Shown here one piece after another: positions 32,844 through 38,646 of a stretch of 38,646 bases of DNA. Below the pieces are notes generated by a model. That model made no database searches. It was not told the DNA's origin and was given only the letters and a program-made list of their open reading frames with translations. A program made the position numbers and the translations under genes. The DNA comes from Chitinophagaceae bacterium (GTDB taxonomy: Bacteria; Bacteroidota; Bacteroidia; Chitinophagales; Chitinophagaceae): contig JACMJX010000008.1 in the NCBI GenBank assembly GCA_014380425.1, positions 1-38,646 on the forward strand. The letters run 5' to 3'. The first letter of the stretch is position 1. Every line of letters begins with the position of its first letter.

Positions 32844-33977
32844 TTATGGCAAAGGCTGTGGAGTGGTAGTAGGCCCATGAACCACCAGGGAGCCGTCTTT
32901 CCTAATCTCCATCCGATCGATAAACACAACACGTTCATCACCGCTGGCCGTAGTACGACCGTGATAAACACAAAACATTTGCTTTCCATCAACAGAGTAG
33001 GCAACACTGTTATGACCCGTACCGGTAACAGATCCTCCTTCACCGGTATCTTTCTGCAATACCGGATTGTTGTTCGATTTAATGAACGGGCCTAGTGGTG
33101 ACTTTGAAGTGGCATAACCAACCGCATAATTCTTGCCCCCGAAATGATTCGCTGAATACATCATATAATAAACAGCCCCCTTCTTTAACATGTAGGATCC
33201 TTCCGTCCATCTCCTGTTAGCCTCGGCATCAGTAACAGAGCGGCTTTCCCATTCCGATTGCTTATCTTTCATCGTAATTGGCGGACGTAACATCAGTACT
33301 GCTTTGCCGATCGTTCCGGTAAGATCGGGCTTTAATTCTATACCATAAATCCAGCTTTCTTCTATTTCCTTGTAAAGGCCTTGGTTTTTAGCCCAGTCTG
33401 CGATCTCCGATTGCACGGGATGCTTATAACAACACCTCGAATAATACAGGTACACCCTTCCATCCGTATCGAACAGAACATTCGCATCAATAATAGGGTA
33501 TCCGGGATCGAAGAGAGGCTTGTTAACCATATCCTTAAAGGGGCCAGTTGGCTTGTCGGATACTGCCACCCCTATACGGAAGTTTTCCAGTTCGCCTTTA
33601 GGGTTATCGCGCCATTGTGCACTATAGAATAGATAAAAAGTATCCTTCACTTGGTAAACTTCCGGTGCCCAGAAATCACCTGTGCACCAGGAGTCATTGG
33701 TATTGCCATGATAGATCTGGCCTTCGAACTTCCAGTTCACCAGGTCGGTGGACGAGTAGGTTACAAAGCCGTCTTTTGCGCCTGCACCGGTTCCATACAT
33801 ATAATAGCGGCCGTTGGCCGAAAGCACATACGGGTCGCCCATTGAAACAGGAAGCGGATTCTTATAGGTTTGGCCGGCAACAGTATCAACGGGCGCTTTG
33901 CCCGGTTGTGCAGCTGCCCGTTCGGCATTCATTATAAAGAGCGCCATGGCAAAAAGTGTTATCGTTGACTTGATCAT
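32844..33977 (-). CDS. Glycoside hydrolase family 43 protein
   Basis: A 377-residue secreted enzyme with a signal peptide (about 1-24, ending near ERAAAQ) and a single five-bladed beta-propeller of GH43, a family acting on arabinan, xylan or related plant-wall side chains. The three expected acidic residues are visible: base Asp48 in MGDPYVL, the pKa-modulating Asp164 in YPIIDANVLF, and the acid Glu259 in RRWTEGSYML. STDLVNWKFEG and DFWAPEV are propeller marks. There is no extra carbohydrate module. ATG at 33977 is preferred because it begins the signal peptide; a TTG at 33998 would add seven residues. Substrate cannot be assigned. No SusC/SusD pair is near, so it is not in a typical polysaccharide locus. 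Confidence 0.92.
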   Translation of the reverse strand: MIKSTITLFAMALFIMNAERAAAQPGKAPVDTVAGQTYKNPLPVSMGDPYVLSANGRYYMYGTGAGAKDGFVTYSSTDLVNWKFEGQIYHGNTNDSWCTGDFWAPEVYQVKDTFYLFYSAQWRDNPKGELENFRIGVAVSDKPTGPFKDMVNKPLFDPGYPIIDANVLFDTDGRVYLYYSRCCYKHPVQSEIADWAKNQGLYKEIEESWIYGIELKPDLTGTIGKAVLMLRPPITMKDKQSEWESRSVTDAEANRRWTEGSYMLKKGAVYYMMYSANHFGGKNYAVGYATSKSPLGPFIKSNNNPVLQKDTGEGGSVTGTGHNSVAYSVDGKQMFCVYHGRTTASGDERVVFIDRMEIRKDGSLVVHGPTTTPQPLP

Positions 33978-34072
33978 AAAATCTGGTTTCAGTATCAAGA
34001 TACGAAAATAATCAGAGAGGTTGCAGGCGTTTCAGATAGATACATCTTCTTATCTAAATAGTCCGCTATCCG

Positions 34073-34843
34073 TTATTTTACCTGGTACTCGAACTTCACA
34101 GGGTCTCGGCCGCTGATGATCTTTGTAACGAGCCCTTGCTGATTGTATTCGTAAGTCAACGTATCAAAACGTGGTGCACCAGATCCCCTTAAAGTGGTAA
34201 CAATACCACGATTGTTCCTGGAAGATGGAAGAAAATCGTTCCCGCCCGTTATCATGTCAACGGAAGCGAGTGCATTGGGATGATCATCGTAATTGCTGAA
34301 AGTAACAGTGTCGGTTTTGGAAGTATTTCCCTGGCTGGTAATGATTTGAATGATGTTGCCCGAATCATTATAAGTGGCAATTTTGGAGAAAAGGCGGTTA
34401 CCATCTTTGTCCTGTGCAACAATACCCACGTTGTTGGCATCATAATCCAGAAACGTTGTTTTGAGTACCTGCTCTACAGCGTTTTTTCGAGCCCTTATTT
34501 CTACAACCTGTAGCCGGTCTGCAGAATAGGTAAAATTCGATATCTCGAATTCGTTGGGGGTGCTGGATCTTGAAGCACTCATGCTCACTATCTGGTCCCT
34601 ACTGTCAAAAGCGAAGTCTTCGTAGGTTGTAGGTACCCCGTTTCTACTGAACTCTTTTAAAATAGCTATCTTGTTGCCGATATACCCTATATCGAGAATA
34701 AGTTCCTGATTGATATCACTTCTAACAGTAGTAAGAATCAACTCATTTTCAGGATCGGCATCATTGTCTTTTTTACAAGAGGCGAGCACGGCTAAAGCAA
34801 GGGCAAAGATGACGATCTGAATGTATATACCAGATTTCCGCAT
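34073..34843 (-). CDS. Lipoprotein of unknown function
   Basis: A 256-residue lipoprotein: hydrophobic signal at about 5-21, lipobox VLASC with Cys23, then an acidic/lysine stretch (KKDNDADPEN). The mature part has repeated short beta motifs such as YDANNVGIVAQDKDGNRL, YNDSGNIIQI and YNQQGLVTKI, which recall YD/RHS-type repeats or the DUF4595-like lipoproteins of Bacteroidota. No enzyme motif is seen. It is divergent from the broken hydrolase gene and follows no operon partner. Role unknown. Confidence 0.7.
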   Translation of the reverse strand: MRKSGIYIQIVIFALALAVLASCKKDNDADPENELILTTVRSDINQELILDIGYIGNKIAILKEFSRNGVPTTYEDFAFDSRDQIVSMSASRSSTPNEFEISNFTYSADRLQVVEIRARKNAVEQVLKTTFLDYDANNVGIVAQDKDGNRLFSKIATYNDSGNIIQIITSQGNTSKTDTVTFSNYDDHPNALASVDMITGGNDFLPSSRNNRGIVTTLRGSGAPRFDTLTYEYNQQGLVTKIISGRDPVKFEYQVK

Positions 34844-35033
34844 TATTTGATTTTAAGTACAAACTTCTGATAATGCACGAATGCGCGCAATGGTAGATTT
34901 GTACCATTGGGAATGGGTCGGATTGTAAAAGAGGTAATTACTGGTTTTAAATAATTTAATGTGAATTTATATGACCAAGGGGATAATGCTTCTTCAGCAG
35001 ATAGCGAATGGAGTAAATACCATATTAGATGAG

Positions 35034-35041
35034 TACTTTTA
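35034..35041 (+). promoter_or_regulatory. Possible -7 element of the hydrolase gene
   Basis: TACTTTTA matches the TAnnTTTG box except for the last base. Transcription would start near 35047, giving a leader of about 45 nt to the ATG at 35093. No TTG at -33 is evident. Confidence 0.3.
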
Positions 35042-35092
35042 CAAATGCAATTGAAAAGCACTTTTTTCTCACTACCAATCCAAACTTTTATA

Positions 35093-36493
35093 ATGAAACT
35101 TTATCTGAAACAATCAATTCTTTTCTGTGCCCTGGCCGCTTTATCATGTAACCATTCCTTTTCGCAAGTGGTGCAGCAAAATTCTCCAACGGGCATATGG
35201 GAAGGAAAGATCATCATCCCGGGAAATGAATTAAGGGTACTCTTCGATATCCGCAAAGATGAAACAGGTAACCTGACCGCAAAAATGGCCAGTCCCGATC
35301 AGGGCGCTAATAATATCCCCGTGGAAAGCGTTCTGTGGAAAAACGATAGCCTGATTCTTCTGGTCAAGGTAATTGGAGGTGTGTTCAGCGGTAAAATACA
35401 AGACAGTACACGAATTAATGGCGAATGGAGACAAGGAGGTGCATCTTTACCATTGGAAATACGGAAGGCAGATAAAGTAGTACTGTATCCAAAACGTTCC
35501 CAGGAGCCTGCAAAACCTTACCCCTATGCCGAAGAAGAAGTTCAATATGAAAATAAGGAACAAGGCATATCATTGGGAGCAACGCTTACATTACCGAAGG
35601 GCAAAGGGCCCTTTCCTGCGGTGGTATTAATTAGTGGCTCAGGTTCCCAAAACCGAGACGAAGAAATCATGGGTCATAAGCCTTTTCTGGTACTCTCCGA
35701 TTATCTTACCCGGCAGGGAGTTGCTGTGCTGCGATACGACGACCGGGGGGTAGGTAAATCTACTGGAAATGCCGCAATTGCTACCACTGCCGATAACGCT
35801 ACCGATGCAATGGCAGGAGTGAATTTTTTTTAAACCAGGCCCGAAATCAACAGGAAGCAGATAGGCCTGGTGGGTCACAGTGAAGGTGGGATGATCGCGC
35901 CTATGATTACTAAAAACTCGAAGGATATTGCCTTTATAGTACTGCTTGCAGCACCCGGCCTGAGTGGAGATAAACTGCACCGGCGTCAAAGCTTAGACGC
36001 CTTGACGAAACTGGGTGTAAAGCAGGAAGACATTCAAAAAGCACTCGCCTTGAACGATGAACTGCACAAGGTGTTGAAATCGAAAGATACCACCAACCTG
36101 GCAGTAAGGCTCAGGAGTTTGATAGAAAAAGATGGATCTACACCTCAGGAGAATATAGATATGACCATTCAATCTCTTTCCACACCGTGGTTCAGATATT
36201 TTGTCAATTATGATCCCCGACCTGATCTGAAACAAGTCAGGTGCCCGGTGCTTGCATTAAATGGAGCTAAAGATGTTCAGGTGGCTTCGGCTGAAAACCT
36301 GTCGGCTATTTCCGCAGCATTGAAAGCAGGAGGAAATAACAATGTCGAAATACGCGAACTCCCTGACTTGAACCATTTATTTCAAACAGCCAAAACCGGT
36401 GATATATCAGAATATACCCGGATCGACGAAACTTTTTCGCCAGCAGCATTGAAGATAATCGGAGACTGGATTCTTTCTACTACCAAGCAGTGA
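35093..36493 (+). pseudogene. Secreted alpha/beta hydrolase gene split by an in-frame TAA
   Basis: One frame runs from ATG 35093 to 36493 and would encode ~466 residues, broken only by TAA at 35831-35833. The first part has a signal peptide (ending near NHSFSQ), a ~120-residue beta-rich domain (GIWEGKIIIPGNELRVLFDI) and the start of the hydrolase fold (VVLISGSGSQNRDE, VLRYDDRGVGKSTG). After the stop the same frame reads TRPEINRKQIGLVGHSEGG with the nucleophile serine, then the acid in LALNGAKDVQVA and the His in LPDLNHLFQ. The expected codon at the stop is probably AAA (Lys), one base away, at a T8/A3 homopolymer boundary. The first product would lack the catalytic triad. ATG at 35045 also fits the frame but gives no signal peptide start. 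Sequencing error is possible. Confidence 0.8.
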
Positions 36494-36510
36494 TGATAAA
36501 ACAGGAAGCA

Positions 36511-36563
36511 TTTGCCATTTCAATGGCACAGTATTTTTAGTTGTACGTTTTCAACTAAAATAC
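36511..36563. promoter_or_regulatory. Two inverted repeats and promoter-like boxes upstream of manganese catalase
   Basis: TGCCATT (36513-36519) and AATGGCA (36522-36528) form a perfect 7-2-7 dyad. TTTTAGTTG (36535-36543) and CAACTAAAA (36552-36560) form a second 9-bp dyad ending 9 nt before the ATG at 36570. TTTG at 36511 and TATTTTTA at 36532 are spaced 17 nt, like a -33/-7 pair. The first dyad followed by T-rich sequence could also end the hydrolase transcript. Confidence 0.4.
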
Positions 36564-36569
36564 CTTGCA

Positions 36570-37511
36570 ATGTTTTATCATGTTCAATCTCTCATTAATG
36601 AAATAGTGGCTGACGAACCAGATCCATCGGCAGCTAACGCATTACAGGAAGGATTAGGTGGTCAATTCGGGGAAATGCGCACTATGATGCAGTATCTTTT
36701 TCAAAGTTTCAACTTTCGGGGTACCGCAACTCCTTACCTCGATCTGATTCAGGGTGTAGGAATCGAAGAAATCAGCCATGTGGAGCTTATATCTAAAACG
36801 ATCGCCCGTTTGCTGGATGGAGCCCCGGAGTACAACGGAAAGAAATTCGACACTCCCGGAAAAGGTGGAGTACCTACCATGGAAATGGCAAAAGAACAAC
36901 AGAATCCCCATCACTTCATTGTAGGCGCCCAGGGAGCACTTCCAGTAGATGCCGCGGGTAATCCATGGAGCGGGTCGTACGTACACAATCATGGCAATCT
37001 TGTTCTTGACCTGATGGACAACCTGGTGTTGGAAGCAACCGGCCGCTTACAGAAATGCCGGATCTATCAGATGTCGGATAACAAAACACTTCGTGCCACT
37101 GTTGCATTCCTGATTGTTCGGGATGAGGCCCACCAGGCTGCCTTTGCCAAAGCTCTTGAAACACTTGGTGTGAATTGGGGTAAAGTACTACCTGTTCCTA
37201 AATTCGATTCATCCAAGTTTCCGGAAGTAAAAAAACTGCTGGATGCGGGCATACACCGCGAGCAATATCATTTTCGCCTGGACGGATCGCAAATGGAAAA
37301 AGTCTTCAGTGGAGCTGCACCCCTGAACGACGGCTCCGAACTGGTCACGTTAAAAGAACCGAGAGAAAGCTATCCGATTCCTATGGCACCAGAACGTCCT
37401 GAAGAATTTGCACCTGGCCTGGATCCGGAACTCCAAGAGCTTGCGGATGCATTTACAGAGTTTAAAGCTACTATGAGGGCCCCTAAAAAGGGTAAGAAGA
37501 AACTGGGGTAG
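36570..37511 (+). CDS. Manganese catalase
   Basis: A 313-residue ferritin-like enzyme that splits hydrogen peroxide with a di-manganese centre. All five metal ligands of the family can be placed: Glu35 (GGQFGEMRT), Glu67 and His70 (EEISHVE), Glu155 (NLVLEATGR) and His188 (DEAHQAAF), with the spacing known for the Lactobacillus enzyme. The segment GSYVHNHGNLVLDL is typical. The C-terminal tail is proline- and lysine-rich (ends in KKGKKKLG). The protein is cytoplasmic, with no signal peptide. It stands alone; two inverted repeats lie immediately upstream, possible sites for a peroxide-responsive regulator. Confidence 0.95.
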   Translation: MFYHVQSLINEIVADEPDPSAANALQEGLGGQFGEMRTMMQYLFQSFNFRGTATPYLDLIQGVGIEEISHVELISKTIARLLDGAPEYNGKKFDTPGKGGVPTMEMAKEQQNPHHFIVGAQGALPVDAAGNPWSGSYVHNHGNLVLDLMDNLVLEATGRLQKCRIYQMSDNKTLRATVAFLIVRDEAHQAAFAKALETLGVNWGKVLPVPKFDSSKFPEVKKLLDAGIHREQYHFRLDGSQMEKVFSGAAPLNDGSELVTLKEPRESYPIPMAPERPEEFAPGLDPELQELADAFTEFKATMRAPKKGKKKLG

Positions 37512-37761
37512 TATATAAGAAGATTTGTCTGCTTTAGTAACAGTTGCGCTGGTTACGGCACGAACATAACACTAGTAAGAACTTATTAATGTGTTTTGTT
37601 AGAAAAATCCTAACTTCATCTCACCATTCGTAAATGATCCCACACCTTATCGAACTCAGATCACGAAAATGAAATGAATAACCATCAAACATATGTTTGC
37701 TGCTAAGTGGGATGTTTCTAATATCACAAATTAATTATTGGTACACTAGTAAAGACAATAA
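37512..37761. other. 250-bp spacer without a gene
   Basis: No coding frame is supported. Small stems GTAAC/GTTAC (about 37539-37557) and GTTAG/CTAAC (about 37599-37615) follow the catalase gene, but neither has a convincing U-tail. I find no exact TAnnTTTG box for the next gene. Confidence 0.4.
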
Positions 37762-38646
37762 ATGGAGCATGTTAAGGAAGAATCCTCAATAAATGGTTCC
37801 ATCAACCAGTTCCCGGTGGTCGGTATCGGTGCTTCAGCAGGAGGACTGGATGCCTTTAAATCATTCATAAAGGCCATACCTGACAATTGCGGTATGGCCT
37901 TTATTCTAGTACAGCATCTACATGCAGACCATGCCAGTTCATTGCCGGAGATACTCCAACGCGAAACATCTATTCCGGTACAGGAGATTAGCGATCGGGT
38001 GACCGTACAACCCAACACGATTTACGTGATTCCTTCCAATAAAATGCTGGTGGCTTCTGACGGCATTTTGGAACTAAGCCCGCGACCAGAAAAAGGTCAG
38101 CCCAATAACGTGATTGATGTCTTTTTCTCTTCCCTGGCCGAAGTTCACCAAAGCCGCTCGATTGGTATCATCTTATCGGGAACCGGTTCAGATGGAACGG
38201 CAGGGCTCAAACAAATCAAAGACCAGGGCGGCATTACCTTTGCGCAGGAAGTGGCAGGAGCTGAGTTTGGAGCGATGCCGCAAAGTGCAATAGACCAGGA
38301 CGTTGCTGATTTTGTAGCGAATCCGGAAAAAATGCCGGAGCAGTTAATGCGCCTAAACCAGGCCCTGCATGTACCTGTGATTGCTGGCACAGAGTCTTCT
38401 GTTAACAGTAGTGAAGAAGAAAGCTTCAAACAGATTCTTACGGTGCTCCGCACACGCAAGGGGATGGATTTTACATATTACAAACAAACTACGATTCGTC
38501 GTCGTATTCTGCGTCGCCTTGCCCTGATAAATAAAGAGTCGGTGAAGGAGTACATGGAATTTCTGCATCAAAATAACCCGGAACAGGACATCCTGTTTCA
38601 GGATATGCTCATACCCGTAACCACGTTCTTTCGCGATACGAAATCA
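37762..38646 (+). CDS. CheB-CheR hybrid chemotaxis-type protein (3' end outside window)
   Basis: The first 295 residues of a longer protein. Residues ~17-200 are a CheB methylesterase domain with all catalytic residues: Ser25 in GIGASAGGLD, His52 in VQHLHADH and Asp144 in SGTGSDGTAG. From about residue 215 a CheR N-terminal domain begins (FKQILTVLRTRKGMDFTYYK, then RRRILRRLALI), up to the VTTFFRDTKS region just before the methyltransferase core, where the window ends. No receiver domain precedes CheB. Such hybrids in Bacteroidota usually continue with PAS and histidine kinase modules and act in sensing rather than classic flagellar chemotaxis; what follows here is not visible. ATG at 37762 is the only good start. 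Confidence 0.92.
   Translation, partial: MEHVKEESSINGSINQFPVVGIGASAGGLDAFKSFIKAIPDNCGMAFILVQHLHADHASSLPEILQRETSIPVQEISDRVTVQPNTIYVIPSNKMLVASDGILELSPRPEKGQPNNVIDVFFSSLAEVHQSRSIGIILSGTGSDGTAGLKQIKDQGGITFAQEVAGAEFGAMPQSAIDQDVADFVANPEKMPEQLMRLNQALHVPVIAGTESSVNSSEEESFKQILTVLRTRKGMDFTYYKQTTIRRRILRRLALINKESVKEYMEFLHQNNPEQDILFQDMLIPVTTFFRDTKS

Noticed and set aside
35822-35833. Frameshift in the T8 homopolymer of the hydrolase gene
   Set aside because: Removing or adding one T leads to stops within 60 bp, while both halves already share one frame; the defect is a stop codon, not a shift.

Overview
The window looks like the chromosome of a member of the Bacteroidota, most likely near Chitinophagaceae. 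Pointers are a secreted protein ending in a type IX secretion (T9SS) sorting domain, a complete alternative complex III (ACIII) gene set with the variant-Tat ActB, a DUF5522/TrmB pair, lack of Shine-Dalgarno sequences at most starts, and several promoters of the Bacteroidota type (TTG at -33, TAnnTTTG at -7). The genus is inference. I saw no tRNA, rRNA, CRISPR array, insertion sequence or prophage.

Layout. 1-1038: end of a T9SS-exported protein. 1254-3451 (minus): AraC-type regulator and DEAD-box RNA helicase. 3540-6762 (plus): BlaI-type repressor, M56 membrane metalloprotease and MscS channel, with an operator-like double palindrome between them and the helicase. 6763-9243 (minus): large AsmA-like envelope protein. 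9418-10641: secreted START-domain protein facing purN. 10888-26662 (plus): a respiratory supercluster of about 16 kb, actABCDEF then oxidase genes (subunits II and I, heme O synthase, two subunit III-like proteins, subunit IV-like protein, SCO copper chaperone, DUF420). 26668-28791 (minus): cysE, trmB, DUF5522, alkyltransferase-like gene. 29080-30578 (minus): outer-membrane barrel candidate and DUF1801 protein. 30720-32826 (plus): selU-selD. 32844-34843 (minus): GH43 enzyme and a lipoprotein. 35093-36493: an alpha/beta hydrolase gene broken by one in-frame stop. 36570-37511: manganese catalase. 37762-end: start of a CheB-CheR hybrid.

How the parts work together. The central cluster encodes an electron path from menaquinol through ACIII (iron-sulfur ActB, NrfD-like ActC and ActF, hemes in ActA and ActE) to an aa3-type oxidase. 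It also carries the factors that make heme O (CtaB) and deliver copper (SCO). selD supplies selenophosphate to SelU for selenouridine in tRNA. BlaI, M56 protease and MscS look like an envelope-sensing unit.

Most of the window is ordinary core genome and I do not claim a new system. Points worth a second look are an EF-hand-like loop in the DUF420 protein, a single stop codon splitting a secreted hydrolase, the BlaI operator and a beta-lactam-sensor-less M56 partner, an extra heme domain fused to ActA, and a recurring promoter element placed exactly 4 nt before ATG.
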